Below, in pieces: positions 35,880 to 47,076 of a stretch of 64,000 nt of DNA. The stretch is taken from assembly GCF_002582035.1 (NCBI RefSeq), contig NZ_NUQE01000001.1, forward strand, positions 27,154-91,153, read 5' to 3'. The notes beneath the pieces were generated by a model. The model saw nothing but the letters and a program-made list of their open reading frames with translations, searched no databases and was not told where the DNA came from. Source of the DNA: Bacillus pseudomycoides. Its GTDB lineage: Bacteria > Bacillota > Bacilli > Bacillales > Bacillaceae_G. Both the position numbers and the translations under genes were made by a program. Numbering within the stretch: the first letter of the stretch is position 1; each line of letters begins with the position of its first letter.

Positions 35880-36392
35880 CTATTTCGCACCCCCTCTTGG
35901 CTTCGCTTTACCTAAATAAAGCGTTCCGTCTTTCACCTGTGATTGATACACATCAAGCGGAGCAAGAGGCGGTGTTCCTTTTACATTTATACCATCTTTT
36001 GTATAACGTCCTCCATGGCACGGACAATAAAATTGATTTGGATGTGACTTGTCCGAATTCCAGTTCACCGTACACCCCAAATGTTTACAAATTGGAGAGA
36101 ATGCTACAATGTCTCCGCTTTCATCTTTGTGAATCCACGCTGACTTTGGTTCATCTGATTTATACCAACCGTCAACTTGTTTTACTTTAAAGTCGAAGCG
36201 CTTTGGTTCAGTCGTAATATCTTTTACCTGTGCGACTGCAACCATCTCTCCCCCTACTTCTTTCCTTAAAATCGGATCAAGCGCAAAGCGAGTCATTGGC
36301 ATTAAAATACCAGCTGCCATAAATCCCCCTACACCTGTAAGAGTGTAGTTTAAAAACTGTCTTCTTGACACCCTGTGTTCTTTCTCACTCAC
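35880..36392 (-). CDS. qcrA: Menaquinol:cytochrome c reductase, Rieske subunit
   Basis: 170-residue Rieske [2Fe-2S] protein with ligand motifs CKHLGC and CPCHGG, preceded by a twin-arginine-like SRRQFLNYTLTG and a membrane segment, so probably Tat-exported and anchored. First gene of the operon; GGGGGG lies before the ATG. Confidence 0.97.
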   Translation of the reverse strand: MSEKEHRVSRRQFLNYTLTGVGGFMAAGILMPMTRFALDPILRKEVGGEMVAVAQVKDITTEPKRFDFKVKQVDGWYKSDEPKSAWIHKDESGDIVAFSPICKHLGCTVNWNSDKSHPNQFYCPCHGGRYTKDGINVKGTPPLAPLDVYQSQVKDGTLYLGKAKPRGGAK

Positions 36393-36533
36393 GAAAATTT
36401 CCCCCCTCTATCAGAAATTGTCCCCCCGTGAAAAATTAATATAAAAGATAAAAACTAGGACACTATCATGATATAATACCCTACTACATTGGTCAATATC
36501 ATACTAATCACAATCATCTAAATTATCAATTTA

Positions 36534-36992
36534 TTATCTATTTTCCCATTTTTCAGTTAATTTTTCCATAATATTTTTTATTTGCGCTTGAATTATTTCT
36601 CTTTTTGCTTGATCACTAAGCTGGTCTAGCGGTAATGCTGGTAAACAAAATAGTATTTCTGTCAATTCATATTCAATTTCTTTCCAAGAAAAATCACTTG
36701 TAATTAACGCAATATGTTGCAAACCTTGTTCTTTCAAATAGTTCGTCCATTCTTGTAGACGCTGCTTCTCACTTACATATGCTCCTTCCACATACGTAAA
36801 TGCGGGTAATAAAAATACTCTGCCTTTATACTCCCTCTCTAACTCTCTCGTTAACGCAGAAATAAATTCTCCTTCTACAGCCGCTTCCTTCATCCCCTTT
36901 TCAAGCGAAATTGAAAGAAGTGGTACAATTCCAGTATCAATATACTCTCTAGCTTGTTCGTATTGCAATACATCTGCTACAGCCCACTTCAC
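36534..36992 (-). CDS. ypiF: YpiF (DUF2487)
   Basis: 152-residue soluble protein of unknown function found upstream of qcrABC in Bacillus. Start is the GTG at 36990-36992 (AAGGGGGG eight bases upstream), giving MKWAVADVLQYEQAREYID. No motifs or membrane segments. Confidence 0.8.
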   Translation of the reverse strand: MKWAVADVLQYEQAREYIDTGIVPLLSISLEKGMKEAAVEGEFISALTRELEREYKGRVFLLPAFTYVEGAYVSEKQRLQEWTNYLKEQGLQHIALITSDFSWKEIEYELTEILFCLPALPLDQLSDQAKREIIQAQIKNIMEKLTEKWENR

Positions 36993-37181
36993 ACTTAATC
37001 CCCCCCTTTCCCCCACTCTAACGGACAGTATGACCTCAACCCCATACTACTAGCTTAATTGTTTTAAATTATTTCTGAAAGAAGTCCCCGTCTCAAAACA
37101 TGCTAGTGTTTAAGTGGTGGGTAGTTGACCTAATCATAAAGAAAGTTCACTCTATTTCTATTAAACCATACAGATAAAGGT

Positions 37182-37218
37182 AAAAAAAGAAAAACCATCT
37201 ATAAAAGACGGTTTTTCT
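37182..37218 (-). terminator. Intrinsic terminator of ypiB
   Basis: GAAAAACCGTCT/AGATGGTTTTTC hairpin followed by a T run on the minus strand. The rest of 36993-37181 shows only a badly decayed stretch with possible repeat fragments (ACGGACAGTATGACC). Confidence 0.75.
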
Positions 37219-37263
37219 TTTTAATAGTCTAAAAATTTTAACATTTTCTTTTCACAGAGGAGT

Positions 37264-37800
37264 TTATAAACATTTTAACTCATCTGTTAACTTGCGAAAT
37301 GTTTCTTCATCATGGGTATCAAGCGCTTCGTCAATTAATTTCAAAAGTCGTTCTTTCCGAAATGAATATACGCTTTCTTCTAAAAATCGCTCTGCTAATA
37401 AACGATCTTTTTCATTTACTTCGATATTCTTCGGTAAATATGGATTTTCTTCTAGCACTGCCACATAATTCGCATTTTGGAAAGATGATTTAAAATTGAG
37501 CTGAATATAAATATCTTCATCTCTGTTTAAGCGAATATCATGAAATGATTTTTCCGCATCCGTCGTCATTACATTTTGTTTATAAAAATGAAACGGTAAA
37601 TCTTTCACGCAATTGGCTGACATTACCAACCCACGCGGACAATATTTCGCATGCTCTACAAAATGCACCTTATCCATTAATTGATCATGACTCATTAAAT
37701 AATTTAAAATCCAAACACATTCTCGCTGTTTCAGTTGATAATTATTTAAAAACCATTTTACAAAATCTTTCTTTTCATTCACAGAAACAGGGGTATTCAT
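37264..37800 (-). CDS. ypiB: YpiB (UPF0302)
   Basis: 178-residue soluble protein of the UPF0302 family: [25 protein letters not shown] (in two parts) and [22 protein letters not shown] with an acidic helical C terminus. Function unknown. GGAGGG precedes the ATG. Confidence 0.87.
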   Translation of the reverse strand: MNTPVSVNEKKDFVKWFLNNYQLKQRECVWILNYLMSHDQLMDKVHFVEHAKYCPRGLVMSANCVKDLPFHFYKQNVMTTDAEKSFHDIRLNRDEDIYIQLNFKSSFQNANYVAVLEENPYLPKNIEVNEKDRLLAERFLEESVYSFRKERLLKLIDEALDTHDEETFRKLTDELKCL

Positions 37801-37872
37801 CGCGCTTAATCCCTCCTCTGTCCTTCTTTTTTCTTTTTACATTCAAGAAGCAGCATTGAGTTTCCTTCCAAC

Positions 37873-39135
37873 TTATGAAAAATCCTCTAAATTATATAAT
37901 AATTCTTCAATATGAGTTTGTGTCGGATCTAGCTGTAATAAACGTATAAATACTTCTTTCGCCTCTTTTCGCAATCCTTCTTCTAACAAGAAATAACCGT
38001 ACTCCTCCAAGAAATCTGGATGATTCTTAAAAGAAGTATATGCGCTTTGGTAATGTTTTAATGCATCCGAATACAATTCTAATTGTTTTTTTGCATGTGC
38101 AATATCCCAAAGTAATTGCGTGTCCGTTTCCCCATTATCAATGGCTTTTTCTACAATAGCAATTACCTCTTCATACCTTTCTTCTTTCTTTAAGATGTAT
38201 GAATACTTTAATGTAGCGCCTAAATGAGAAGGATCAAGCTCTAATGCTTTCTTAAGTGCATCTTCCGCTTCATTCTTTCTTCCTAGCTTCACTGCAATGT
38301 TAGCAAATTCTACATAAAATGGTATCGATAATTCATCAATTTTTATTCCTTCTTGAAGTGTTTCATAACTTTCTTGAAGCATTCCTTCTTTTTCGTAGCA
38401 TTTCGCCAGATACATATATAAAGATGCATATTCTGGATCTAACTCTTTTAATTCTTCCCATACACTGATTGCTCTTTGATATTGTTCTCCTTGATACAAC
38501 GTAAATGCAAACCCAAATAAAGAGTGAATATCCTTCTGTTCCTCTAAACCTTCCTCATAATAAGAAATCGCTTCATCCCATTGTCCAAGTGCGCTTAAAT
38601 TTTCAGCTAATCGAAGCGGAACAACAATCCCGCCCATCACTTTATGTTCCGGAAGTAATGACTCATAATATGGAATTGCTTTACTATCTTCTCCTTTACT
38701 GCTATACAATTCTCCAAGCCCGAAAGCAATTACCGGCTCATCTGGCATCATCGCTTTCGCCTTTAACAATTTTTGTTCTGCTACTTCATCAAAACCTTGC
38801 ATTTGATATAAATCAGACGCAAGAAGAAGAGATTGAACATATAATTCATCACTCTCTTGAATGTCGTGAAGTACTTCAATTGCTTCATCTTCTTTGTCTA
38901 AATCAATATATAACTCTGCTAAAAATAGCGTGAATTCACTTTCTTCCGGGTACAGCAAGCGTAAATCTTCTACTATTTCTAGCGCTTGATCTACAAATCC
39001 TAGTGTATAGTAATAACGAGCAATATCATACTTCTCTTCATCTGTTCCTTGTTTTACTTGCTCTGCTAATAGTTGTAATCCTTTCTCTACTTCTCCGTTT
39101 TCAATATATGTAACAGCTTGTTCAAACTTTTGCAT
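37873..39135 (-). CDS. ypiA: TPR-repeat protein YpiA
   Basis: 420 residues, nearly all tetratricopeptide repeats (for example YYTLGFVDQALEIVEDLRLLYP and ALKKALELDPSHLGATLKYS). No signal peptide. It is likely a scaffold. GGAGC before the ATG. Sits between aroA and ypiB as in B. subtilis. Confidence 0.9.
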   Translation of the reverse strand: MQKFEQAVTYIENGEVEKGLQLLAEQVKQGTDEEKYDIARYYYTLGFVDQALEIVEDLRLLYPEESEFTLFLAELYIDLDKEDEAIEVLHDIQESDELYVQSLLLASDLYQMQGFDEVAEQKLLKAKAMMPDEPVIAFGLGELYSSKGEDSKAIPYYESLLPEHKVMGGIVVPLRLAENLSALGQWDEAISYYEEGLEEQKDIHSLFGFAFTLYQGEQYQRAISVWEELKELDPEYASLYMYLAKCYEKEGMLQESYETLQEGIKIDELSIPFYVEFANIAVKLGRKNEAEDALKKALELDPSHLGATLKYSYILKKEERYEEVIAIVEKAIDNGETDTQLLWDIAHAKKQLELYSDALKHYQSAYTSFKNHPDFLEEYGYFLLEEGLRKEAKEVFIRLLQLDPTQTHIEELLYNLEDFS

Positions 39136-39214
39136 AACTAGCTCCTTTATATAAATACTTATGTAAATTCCATAATAAACAACTGTTTCCGTGTTAGCAA
39201 CAGCGTGAAGAAGA

Positions 39215-39249
39215 AAAGAACCTTCTCAAAAAAAGAAAAGATTCTTTTA
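39215..39249 (-). terminator. Hairpin terminator after aroA
   Basis: AAAAGAATCTTTTC/GAGAAGGTTCTTTT with GU pairs. Moderate quality. Confidence 0.5.
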
Positions 39250-40530
39250 GCCTTGGAGCACTTGTAACTGTTTAAAGAAATTTGGATATGACACGGCAAC
39301 TGCCTCGCTACTTTCAATTATAACTTCTCCATCTGCTATACACGATGCAATGCCTAGCATCATACCAATACGATGGTCACCGTGACTATTTACCACGTTT
39401 CCATGTAATTGCGTTTTTTCATGCACAATCATACCATCTTCGGTTGCTTCAATACGTGCTCCTAGTTTTTTCAATTCATTCACAACTGTATCAATACGAT
39501 TCGTTTCCTTCACCTTTAATTCTTCCGCATCTTTAATCACAGTTGTCCCTTCTGCTTGCGTTGCTAACAGTGCTAAAATTGGAATTTCATCAATTAATTT
39601 TGGAATAAGCGCACCGCTAATTTCTATTCCTCTTAATTGTGATGTTTCAATTGTAATATCACCGCTTGGCTCAAATTCTTCATTGCGAATATTCTCTATT
39701 GACAAATTCGCACCCATTTGTGATAACACATCAAGAATTCCAGTTCTTGTAGGATTTAATCCAACGTTTTTCAACACAATCTTACTCTTTGGTACAATTG
39801 CACCTGCTACTAAGAAAAAAGCAGCCGAAGAGATATCTCCTGGCACCTCAATATTCACTGCAGAAAGCTTTTGGCCGCCTTCTAATGAAACAGTTAATCC
39901 ATCAACGGTAACGCAACAACCAAATGCACGTAACATACGCTCTGTATGATCACGAGATTGTAATGGTTCTGTTACAGTTGTCACGCCTTCTCCTTGCAGC
40001 CCTGCAAGTAAAATAGCTGATTTCACCTGCGCACTTGCCACAGGAGAATAATAATGTATACCTTTTATATTTCCCCCTCGAATAGAAAGAGGTGTAAATT
40101 GTCCATCTTTTCTTCCATCAATTTTAGCACCCATTTGACGAAGAGGTTCTGTAACCCGTTTCATCGGACGCTTTCCAATTGAAGAATCTCCGATAACTGT
40201 ACAATGAAACGATGCATTTGCTAGTATACCAAGCATTAACCGAATTGTCGTTCCTGAATTTCCAACATCTAATACTTCCGTCGGTTCTACTAGTTTTTGT
40301 AGCCCTTTTCCATATACGGTGACATCGTTGCCATTTTGCTCAATCTTAATTCCTAACTTTTGAAAACAAGCAATCGTACTTAAACAATCTTCACCTTGAA
40401 GAAAATTTGTAATCTTCGTTGTTCCTTCTGCAATTGCTCCAAACATAACAGCACGGTGCGAAATTGACTTATCTCCAGGAACAAAAATCGTTCCGTTTAA
40501 TCCACTCTTAAGCTTTGTTAATCGTTTCAC
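39247..40530 (-). CDS. aroA: EPSP synthase (aroA; aroE of B. subtilis)
   Basis: 5-enolpyruvylshikimate-3-phosphate synthase, sixth step of the shikimate pathway. [46 protein letters not shown] and [14 protein letters not shown] are diagnostic. 427 residues from the GTG at 40530. AGAGGTGATAGAGGTG duplicates a 9-bp unit, so the first copy acts as the ribosome site for the second GTG. In B. subtilis tyrA lies before it; absent here. Confidence 0.95.
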   Translation of the reverse strand: MKRLTKLKSGLNGTIFVPGDKSISHRAVMFGAIAEGTTKITNFLQGEDCLSTIACFQKLGIKIEQNGNDVTVYGKGLQKLVEPTEVLDVGNSGTTIRLMLGILANASFHCTVIGDSSIGKRPMKRVTEPLRQMGAKIDGRKDGQFTPLSIRGGNIKGIHYYSPVASAQVKSAILLAGLQGEGVTTVTEPLQSRDHTERMLRAFGCCVTVDGLTVSLEGGQKLSAVNIEVPGDISSAAFFLVAGAIVPKSKIVLKNVGLNPTRTGILDVLSQMGANLSIENIRNEEFEPSGDITIETSQLRGIEISGALIPKLIDEIPILALLATQAEGTTVIKDAEELKVKETNRIDTVVNELKKLGARIEATEDGMIVHEKTQLHGNVVNSHGDHRIGMMLGIASCIADGEVIIESSEAVAVSYPNFFKQLQVLQG

Positions 40531-40568
40531 CTCTATCACCTCTATTAATATTCACATATGTATTTTTT

Positions 40569-40625
40569 CTTTATCTCGCTACTTTTGGACAGTAAGGACC
40601 CGATTGATAAAAGCTTCACTTTATT
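40569..40625 (-). repeat. bcr1-like repeat remnant
   Basis: TTTATCTCGCTACTTTTGGACAGTAAGG joined to CCCGATTGATAAAAGCTTCACTTTAT: both ends are retained and the middle is deleted. Confidence 0.55.
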
Positions 40626-40660
40626 GTACTTCTTTCCTTCTGCTTTACGCAAATGAGATG

Positions 40661-40699
40661 AAAAGAAACGACTCCTAATAATGGAGCCGTTTCTTTTTT
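40661..40699 (-). terminator. Intrinsic terminator of hisC
   Basis: GAAACGGCTCC/GGAGTCGTTTC followed by TTTTC on the minus strand; the hisC stop lies within its 5' flank. Confidence 0.75.
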
Positions 40700-41810
40700 A
40701 TGAGTATGTCCCTTCTTTTTTCAAATTCTCTTCTACAAGTTCAGTAAGCACCGCAATAATCTCCGCGTTCTCTTCTTTCGTTCCAACCGTAATACGAATA
40801 CCGTTCGGTAAACCAAGTGGACCGCCAGAACGAACGATGTATCCTTTTTGTTGTAGTCTTTCAAATACTTCATCCCCTGGAAGACCAAGCTCTAAAAAGA
40901 TAAAATTTGCCTGTGATGGATAATAAAACAGTTGATACTTCTGACAAAAATCATAATATTGCTGTAATCCTTTATTATTCACTTTCACACACTCTTGTAT
41001 AAACGTTTGATCTTCTATAGCCGCTTGCGCAACTACCTGTGCAATTGATGACGTATTAAATGGTAATCTTGCTACTTCTAACGAACGCATTAAGTTTTCA
41101 TTTCCTACTGCATAACCAATGCGAAATGAGGCTAATCCGTATGCTTTTGAAAATGTACGTAATACCATAAGATTTTCATACTTCTCTAGAAGTGATAATG
41201 TTTGTGGATAATCTTCGGCTCCCGCATACTCGTAGTATGCTTCATCCATAATAACAAGTGCTGTTTTCGGAACTGCTTCTAAGAATGAACGTAACCGCTC
41301 CATTGAAACGTACGTTCCTGTCGGATTATTAGGGTTACAAATCCATACGATACGTGTATGCTCGTCAATTTGCGCAAGCATTGCCTCTAAATCATGTGTA
41401 CCCTCTTTTAAAGGCACTTCACGTACTTCTGCTTTTTCAATTACTGCATGATGATGGTATTGTGAAAATGTCGGCTTTGCCATGACAACATTTGTTCCTT
41501 CTTGTAACAAAGCACGACTAATCATTTGAATCACTTCATCTAAGCCGCTACCAAATAAAATTTGTTCACTTTTCACATGAAGGTGATCAGCTAATTTTTC
41601 ACGAAGAGCGTACGCTGCACCGTCTGGATAGAGCGCATATTGTCCATCTAATGATGCCAAAGCTTCAGATACACGTTTTGAACATCCAAATGGATTTTCA
41701 TTTGATGCTAGTTTTACAATTTTAGATAACCCATATTGTCTCTTTACTTCTTCAATGTTTCTTCCTGGCACATACGCTTTTAACGACAATAATTGCTCTT
41801 TTACCTTCAT
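40698..41810 (-). CDS. hisC: Histidinol-phosphate/aromatic aminotransferase
   Basis: PLP enzyme (class II-like), 370 residues: [35 protein letters not shown], and the PLP-lysine motif [16 protein letters not shown]. In this cluster it probably serves both histidine and tyrosine/phenylalanine synthesis. AGGGGGA precedes the ATG. Follows aroH. Confidence 0.95.
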   Translation of the reverse strand: MKVKEQLLSLKAYVPGRNIEEVKRQYGLSKIVKLASNENPFGCSKRVSEALASLDGQYALYPDGAAYALREKLADHLHVKSEQILFGSGLDEVIQMISRALLQEGTNVVMAKPTFSQYHHHAVIEKAEVREVPLKEGTHDLEAMLAQIDEHTRIVWICNPNNPTGTYVSMERLRSFLEAVPKTALVIMDEAYYEYAGAEDYPQTLSLLEKYENLMVLRTFSKAYGLASFRIGYAVGNENLMRSLEVARLPFNTSSIAQVVAQAAIEDQTFIQECVKVNNKGLQQYYDFCQKYQLFYYPSQANFIFLELGLPGDEVFERLQQKGYIVRSGGPLGLPNGIRITVGTKEENAEIIAVLTELVEENLKKEGTYS

Positions 41811-41824
41811 TCAAATTCCCCCTA

Positions 41825-42187
41825 TCATTTTTGCAAATCGGGCCTTAGCTGCACCGCTTTCTCTAAATAGACATGGTTAATTTCATGCTGTTGTTTATTT
41901 GTCATAACCGTCATCATAACGCGAATACATTTCTCAAGAGCATTTGGCACTTCTATTTCTTGCATGCACATGACTGGTACATAAGACCACTCCTCAATAC
42001 GTCTTAATGCAGCTGCCGGAAAACATGCATTTATATCTGCTGTTGTAGAAATTAATACAGATACAATATCAACTGGAGAAACTCTATTATCGCTTGCCAT
42101 TTCTTTCACTAAACGCTCTGTTGCAGTCAATATTTCCTCTATTTCATTACAATCGACTGTAATTGCGCCGCGAATCGCACGAATCAA
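41825..42187 (-). CDS. aroH: Chorismate mutase, AroH type
   Basis: 120-residue monofunctional chorismate mutase (chorismate to prephenate). MIRAIRGAITVD, SVLISTTADINACFPAAALR and MCMQEIEVPNALEKCIRVMM hold the active-site Arg and Glu residues of the B. subtilis enzyme. Starts at a TTG (42185-42187) overlapping the aroB stop; GGAGGAG lies inside aroB. Confidence 0.95.
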   Translation of the reverse strand: MIRAIRGAITVDCNEIEEILTATERLVKEMASDNRVSPVDIVSVLISTTADINACFPAAALRRIEEWSYVPVMCMQEIEVPNALEKCIRVMMTVMTNKQQHEINHVYLEKAVQLRPDLQK

Positions 42188-43275
42188 ATAGACTCCTCCT
42201 CTCTTTGAAATGCTTCTAAAGCCGTTCGGACGGTCTCATCTGAAATAGATACGACATCCACTACCCCAATCTCCTGCATAAGAACCATACGAATTGTTCC
42301 ACCATTTGCTTTTTTATCTTGTTTCATCACTTGAACGAGGTGATTCACATCAAGTTTACTTGGCATGCTCGGATAGCCATATGCAGTAAACCACCGTTTG
42401 ATTTCCCTATATTGAAGGTCTTTTTCATATATTTGTTCACTTAAAAAGATAGCAAATAACATGCCGATTGCAACACCATCACCATGTGTTATGTTTCCAT
42501 ATCCCATCTCTTTTTCCAGAGCATGTCCAAGTGTATGCCCAAAATTTAAGTAAGCGCGAACACCTTTTTCAGTTTCATCCTCTGCAACAATTTTTGCTTT
42601 TACTGGAATCGCACACTGCAGTGTATAAATTAACTTATCATCTCTTAAATCAGTTAATGTTTTCACTTCTTCGCGCAGCCAATGATATAATTCTATATCT
42701 CCGATAAAAGAATGTTTAATTACTTCTGCAAAACCAGAGCGCCATTCTTTTTCTGGAAGAGAATTTAAAAACGGAGTATGGTAAATCACCGCCTCCGGCT
42801 GATGAAATGCACCAATCATATTTTTCCCAAGCGGATGATTGATTGCAACCTTACCTCCAACTGCACTATCATGGGCAAGTAACGTTGTTGGTACCTGTAC
42901 AAATCGAATACCTCTCATAAACGTCGCCGCAACAAATCCCGCTAAATCTCCAATCATTCCACCGCCAAGTGCAATAATAAGCGAATGGCGATCTAAACCT
43001 TTTTCAAGCGCAAACGTTTGAACCGCATAATAATTTTCAAAAGACTTTTCTTTTTCACCACTTGGAATAACAAATGAACACACATCTTTTTCTAATTGCA
43101 AAGTGTTTTTCACTTCATCTAGATGGAATGAAGCTACCGTTTCATCAGAAATCAATAGAATATTTGAAACAGCTGGTTTCATATTTTCTATAATCTTTGA
43201 TAATTGTAACAAGGCGTGATTTCCAACATACACATTATATTGTTTGGAACCTGTTTGAATCTGTATTGTTTTCAT
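42184..43275 (-). CDS. aroB: 3-dehydroquinate synthase
   Basis: Second shikimate step. SGEKEKSFE, ALGGGMIGDLAGFVAATFMRG and NFGHTLGHALE with zinc-binding His and Glu are clear. 363 residues. ATG overlaps the aroC TGA (TGATG), so coupled. Confidence 0.96.
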   Translation of the reverse strand: MKTIQIQTGSKQYNVYVGNHALLQLSKIIENMKPAVSNILLISDETVASFHLDEVKNTLQLEKDVCSFVIPSGEKEKSFENYYAVQTFALEKGLDRHSLIIALGGGMIGDLAGFVAATFMRGIRFVQVPTTLLAHDSAVGGKVAINHPLGKNMIGAFHQPEAVIYHTPFLNSLPEKEWRSGFAEVIKHSFIGDIELYHWLREEVKTLTDLRDDKLIYTLQCAIPVKAKIVAEDETEKGVRAYLNFGHTLGHALEKEMGYGNITHGDGVAIGMLFAIFLSEQIYEKDLQYREIKRWFTAYGYPSMPSKLDVNHLVQVMKQDKKANGGTIRMVLMQEIGVVDVVSISDETVRTALEAFQREEESI

Positions 43276-44447
43276 CAAAATTCCCTCGCATATTCGTTAT
43301 GTTTCTCAATATTTTCACGAATTAAATCAATGCGATCCGTCCCAAATTGTTCAATCACGGCTGTAGCCAGTTCCCAAGCTACAACAGCTTCCGCTACAAC
43401 GCTTGCTGCTGGTACAGCACAGCTATCAGAACGCTCAATACTTGCTTGAAATGCTTCTTTCGTATCAATATCAATACTTTGCAGTGGTTTATATAAAGTT
43501 GGAATTGGTTTCATGACTCCGCGAACAACAACTGGCATACCTGTCGTCATACCGCCCTCTAATCCACCTGCATTATTTGTACGTCTCGTATATCCATTAT
43601 CTTTATCCCATAAAATCTCGTCATGAACAAGACTTCCTGGCTTATGCGCTGCCTCAAAACCAATCCCAATCTCTACACCTTTAAATGCATTAATACTCAT
43701 GATTGCAGCGGCAAGTTTTGCATCTAATTTACGATCATAATGCACATAACTTCCAACACCAACTGGCATACCTTCAACAACAACTTCGACGATCCCTCCG
43801 ATAGAATCTCCGTTTGTTTTTGCATCATCAATTGCTTGCATCATTTTCTGCGCTGCTTCTTCATCTAAACAACGAACAGGAGATGCCTCTGTAATCGTTT
43901 GTAACTCTTCAATAGAGTTATACGACTGCTTCTCCGCTTTCACTCCTCCAATTTCAATTACATGCCCTGCTACTTTTATACCCAATTCTTCTAAAATGCG
44001 CTTTGCAACAGCTCCAGCAGCTACACGAACTGTTGTTTCTCTAGCTGAAGAACGCTCTAATACATTGCGCATATCGCGATGACCATATTTAATCGCACCA
44101 TTTAAATCTGCATGCCCTGGACGAGGTCGTGTAATTTGTCGTTTCATTTCTTTTGACTCTGCCTCTGTCAATGATTCTGCTCCCATAATTTTTGTCCAAT
44201 GTGCAAAATCACGATTTTCAACAACGAGCGTAATTGGTGCACCAATTGTATATCCATGACGAACACCACTTAAAATTTGAACTTGATCTTTTTCAATTTG
44301 CATGCGACGTCCGCGACCATGCCCTTTTTGTCTTCTTGCTAATTCTGTATTAATATCATCCGCTACTAAAGGTAAACCTGCCGGAATCCCCTCTAATATT
44401 GTCGTTAGTTGTGGTCCGTGAGATTCACCAGCTGTTATATATCGCAT
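43275..44447 (-). CDS. aroC: Chorismate synthase (aroC; aroF of B. subtilis)
   Basis: Last shikimate step, FMN-dependent. [56 protein letters not shown] (seen in pieces) and [16 protein letters not shown] are diagnostic. 390 residues. First gene of aroC-aroB-aroH-hisC. GGGG precedes the ATG. Confidence 0.97.
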   Translation of the reverse strand: MRYITAGESHGPQLTTILEGIPAGLPLVADDINTELARRQKGHGRGRRMQIEKDQVQILSGVRHGYTIGAPITLVVENRDFAHWTKIMGAESLTEAESKEMKRQITRPRPGHADLNGAIKYGHRDMRNVLERSSARETTVRVAAGAVAKRILEELGIKVAGHVIEIGGVKAEKQSYNSIEELQTITEASPVRCLDEEAAQKMMQAIDDAKTNGDSIGGIVEVVVEGMPVGVGSYVHYDRKLDAKLAAAIMSINAFKGVEIGIGFEAAHKPGSLVHDEILWDKDNGYTRRTNNAGGLEGGMTTGMPVVVRGVMKPIPTLYKPLQSIDIDTKEAFQASIERSDSCAVPAASVVAEAVVAWELATAVIEQFGTDRIDLIRENIEKHNEYAREF

Positions 44448-44517
44448 CGGTTACTCCCCTTTATTTCAGTATTTATGTAACACTATATCATAACCTCTAT
44501 CGTTTCGTAACTAATAC

Positions 44518-44562
44518 GAAACAAAAAAGCGCAAGAAGGAATTTAAGCATCCTTTCTTGCGC
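44518..44562 (-). terminator. Intrinsic terminator of ndk
   Basis: GCGCAAGAAAGGA/TCCTTCTTGCGC hairpin then TTTTTTG on the minus strand. Confidence 0.9.
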
Positions 44563-44614
44563 CTTTTCATTATATTCATTATTCTTAAAGCGTTTACAAA
44601 TTATTTCAAAATAA

Positions 44615-45061
44615 TTAGTAAATCCACTCATTCATTGATCTAGAATACTCAACTAACTCTTCTTTGTTAAAGAAAATACCAATTTCACGTTCTGCACTTT
44701 CAAGAGAATCTGAACCATGAATAATGTTTTTTGCAACAGTTAGTCCGAAGTCTCCGCGAATTGTACCAAGTGCAGCTTCATTTGGTCTTGTTTTCCCCAT
44801 CATGTTACGAGCTGTCTCAACAACGCCTTCACCTTGCCATACCATTGCAAAAACAGGTCCAGATGTAATGAAATCTACTAATTCACCGAAGAAAGGTCTC
44901 TCTTTATGTTCAGCATAGTGTTGTCCAGCAATCTCTGGTGTTACTTGCATAAGCTTAGCACCAACTAATTGAAAGCCCTTTCTTTCAAATCTAGCAACAA
45001 TCTCCCCAATGACTGCACGCTGTACACCATCTGGTTTTACCATTAAAAACGTTTTTTCCAT
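44615..45061 (-). CDS. ndk: Nucleoside diphosphate kinase
   Basis: 148 residues. [19 protein letters not shown] and [16 protein letters not shown] with the phosphorylated His. Balances NTP pools. I use the ATG at 45061 (GGAGAG before it), giving usual length; five upstream codons are possible. Sits between hepT and aroC as in B. subtilis. Confidence 0.96.
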   Translation of the reverse strand: MEKTFLMVKPDGVQRAVIGEIVARFERKGFQLVGAKLMQVTPEIAGQHYAEHKERPFFGELVDFITSGPVFAMVWQGEGVVETARNMMGKTRPNEAALGTIRGDFGLTVAKNIIHGSDSLESAEREIGIFFNKEELVEYSRSMNEWIY

Positions 45062-45184
45062 AATAAATCTCTCCACTTCCTAATTATGTATGTAATTGTA
45101 CATCCCCAAACACATAGTATCACCGTTATCAAAATTGTGCAACAGTTTTGAAATGGAGAGATTATTATTTTTCTCGAAAAACAT

Positions 45185-46147
45185 TTAAAATTTACGTTTT
45201 CCTATATACTTTGCAACATTTTGCAATGCCAGTTTGGCCTGTCCACGAGGCAACGGCTTAATAACTTCTAATGCTTTATGTAAATATCTTTCACTAAATG
45301 CAAAAGCTTGATCAATTGCATTACTATTTTTGACTGCTTCAATAATTTCTTTCATTTCATTTGAAGGCGTATTTTCATTAACTTGAACAATTCTCTCGCG
45401 AAGTTTAGGATCTTCCATCGCATATAAAGCAGGAAGTGTAATATTACCTTGTAATAAATCTCCGCCCGCTGGTTTTCCAAGCTTTTCTTCTGTCGACACA
45501 AAATCTAAAATATCATCAATAATTTGATAAGACATGCCAACAAAGTAGCCATACCAAAATAAACGATTCACTGTATCACGGCATGCACCAGATGCAATCG
45601 CTCCTAATTGACAACTCGCAGCAATTAAAAGCGCTGTTTTTCGTTTAATACGACGTAAATACGTTCGTAAATTTTGCCCAAAGTCATACTTATCTTTAAT
45701 TTGCTCAATTTCTCCTTTACACACTTCAAGAATTGTATGTGATAATGCTTTATGTACTTCTGGATTTTCTAAATTTGTAATGCACTCTAGAGACTTTGCA
45801 AATAAATAATCACCTGTATACATTGCAATACGATCGCCCCAGTTTGCATTTACAGTCGCGCTCCCTCGTCTTAAAAGAGCCGCATCAATTACATCATCGT
45901 GCACAAGAGAAGCCATATGAATAAGCTCTAACGCAACCGCAACATGTTTAATTACATCAAGCTTATAATCTCCAAATTTCCCCGCAAGCAAAACGAAAAC
46001 GGGTCGAATTCGTTTTCCACCGGCCTCAATCAGTTGCAACGCAGCTTCCTCAAGCAGTTGTTGCTCAGAAGCAACAACTACTTTTAGTTCTTTCTCAATT
46101 TTATCAATATCCGATCGTAAAAAAGAATACATAAGTTGTAACTTCAT
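45185..46147 (-). CDS. hepT: Heptaprenyl diphosphate synthase component II
   Basis: Catalytic subunit that makes the C35 side chain of menaquinone-7. 320 residues; both Asp-rich motifs are present (LVHDDVIDAALLRRG and YQIIDDILDFVSTEEKLGKPAG in part). AAGGTGA lies before the ATG at 46147. Works with HepS, encoded 1 kb upstream. Also called GerCC. Confidence 0.95.
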   Translation of the reverse strand: MKLQLMYSFLRSDIDKIEKELKVVVASEQQLLEEAALQLIEAGGKRIRPVFVLLAGKFGDYKLDVIKHVAVALELIHMASLVHDDVIDAALLRRGSATVNANWGDRIAMYTGDYLFAKSLECITNLENPEVHKALSHTILEVCKGEIEQIKDKYDFGQNLRTYLRRIKRKTALLIAASCQLGAIASGACRDTVNRLFWYGYFVGMSYQIIDDILDFVSTEEKLGKPAGGDLLQGNITLPALYAMEDPKLRERIVQVNENTPSNEMKEIIEAVKNSNAIDQAFAFSERYLHKALEVIKPLPRGQAKLALQNVAKYIGKRKF

Positions 46148-46181
46148 ATCGCTCACCTTAACCTAAAACTTCTTTTCTATT

Positions 46182-46335
46182 TTTATCCCGCTTTAACGAG
46201 AAGTAAGACTCCCACCTCAAGATTGTGAAGAAAAAAATAAAGATAGGCGGAAAAAAACCGCCTTTAAAAGCCCGATTGGTGAGAGCTTTCCATCAGAGGG
46301 GGATGAAGCCCCCTCTGATGGAAGTTTCACTTTAT
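46182..46335 (-). repeat. bcr1-like repeat, full length
   Basis: TTTATCCCGC...CACTTTAT, 154 bp, good arms (GGCGGAAAAAAACCGCC in the middle; CCATCAGAGGGGG/CCCCCTCTGATGG at the end). It is inserted between menG and hepT and overlaps the menG stop codon (46332-46334). Confidence 0.8.
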
Positions 46336-47039
46336 TTCGGCTTATAACCTAAGTGCATTGCTGCTACTCCAAAAGTAAATGGCTTTACCCTTACTTGTTC
46401 TAGTCCAGCTTCCTCAAACATACGCGCCAATTCTTTCATTCCCGGAAATGTGCTTGCTGATTCTTGTAACCACGAATATTCTTTATAACTTTTAGCAAAC
46501 ATCTTTCCGAATAAAGGCATAATGTATTTAAAATATAAAAGATAACCTTGTCGAATCCCAATCATCGTCGGCTGCGATGTTTCTAAGCAAATAACTTTCC
46601 CACCTGGTTTTACAACACGAGTCATCTCTTTTAATACCTGCATATAATCTGGCACATTTCGGAGTCCAAATCCAATTGTAACATAATCAAACATATCATC
46701 CTCAAAGGGTAGTTCCATCGCATTACCATGAATTAATTCTACTTGGCCCAATTGTAAAGCTTCTACTTTCTCTTTTCCAACCGAAAGCATATTTTTACTA
46801 AAATCTAATCCATATACTTTTCCATTGGAACCGACCGCATCAGCAAGCGCAATCGTCCAGTCAGCCGTTCCACAACATACATCAAGCGCTGTGCTGCCAG
46901 GTTGAACGTCCATAATTCGCATCGTTTCTTTGCGCCATGTTTTATGTCTTTGAAAGCTAATAACCGAATTCATTACATCGTATTTATTGTATATTTTCTC
47001 AAATACGTCATGTACTCTTTCTTCTTTTGATTGTTGCAT
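46332..47039 (-). CDS. menG: Demethylmenaquinone methyltransferase
   Basis: Last step of menaquinone synthesis, SAM-dependent UbiE/Men[51 protein letters not shown] and [11 protein letters not shown]-type [10 protein letters not shown] are visible. 235 residues. The TAA stop lies in the repeat end. Between hepS and hepT. Confidence 0.96.
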   Translation of the reverse strand: MQQSKEERVHDVFEKIYNKYDVMNSVISFQRHKTWRKETMRIMDVQPGSTALDVCCGTADWTIALADAVGSNGKVYGLDFSKNMLSVGKEKVEALQLGQVELIHGNAMELPFEDDMFDYVTIGFGLRNVPDYMQVLKEMTRVVKPGGKVICLETSQPTMIGIRQGYLLYFKYIMPLFGKMFAKSYKEYSWLQESASTFPGMKELARMFEEAGLEQVRVKPFTFGVAAMHLGYKPK

Positions 47040-47076
47040 GCTTTTACCCTTCTTCCAACTGTAAAATTCAAAATAC

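Noticed and set aside
37018-37145. Further decayed repeat between ypiF and ypiB
   Set aside because: Only short matches (ACGGACAGTATGACC) remain, too weak to set limits.
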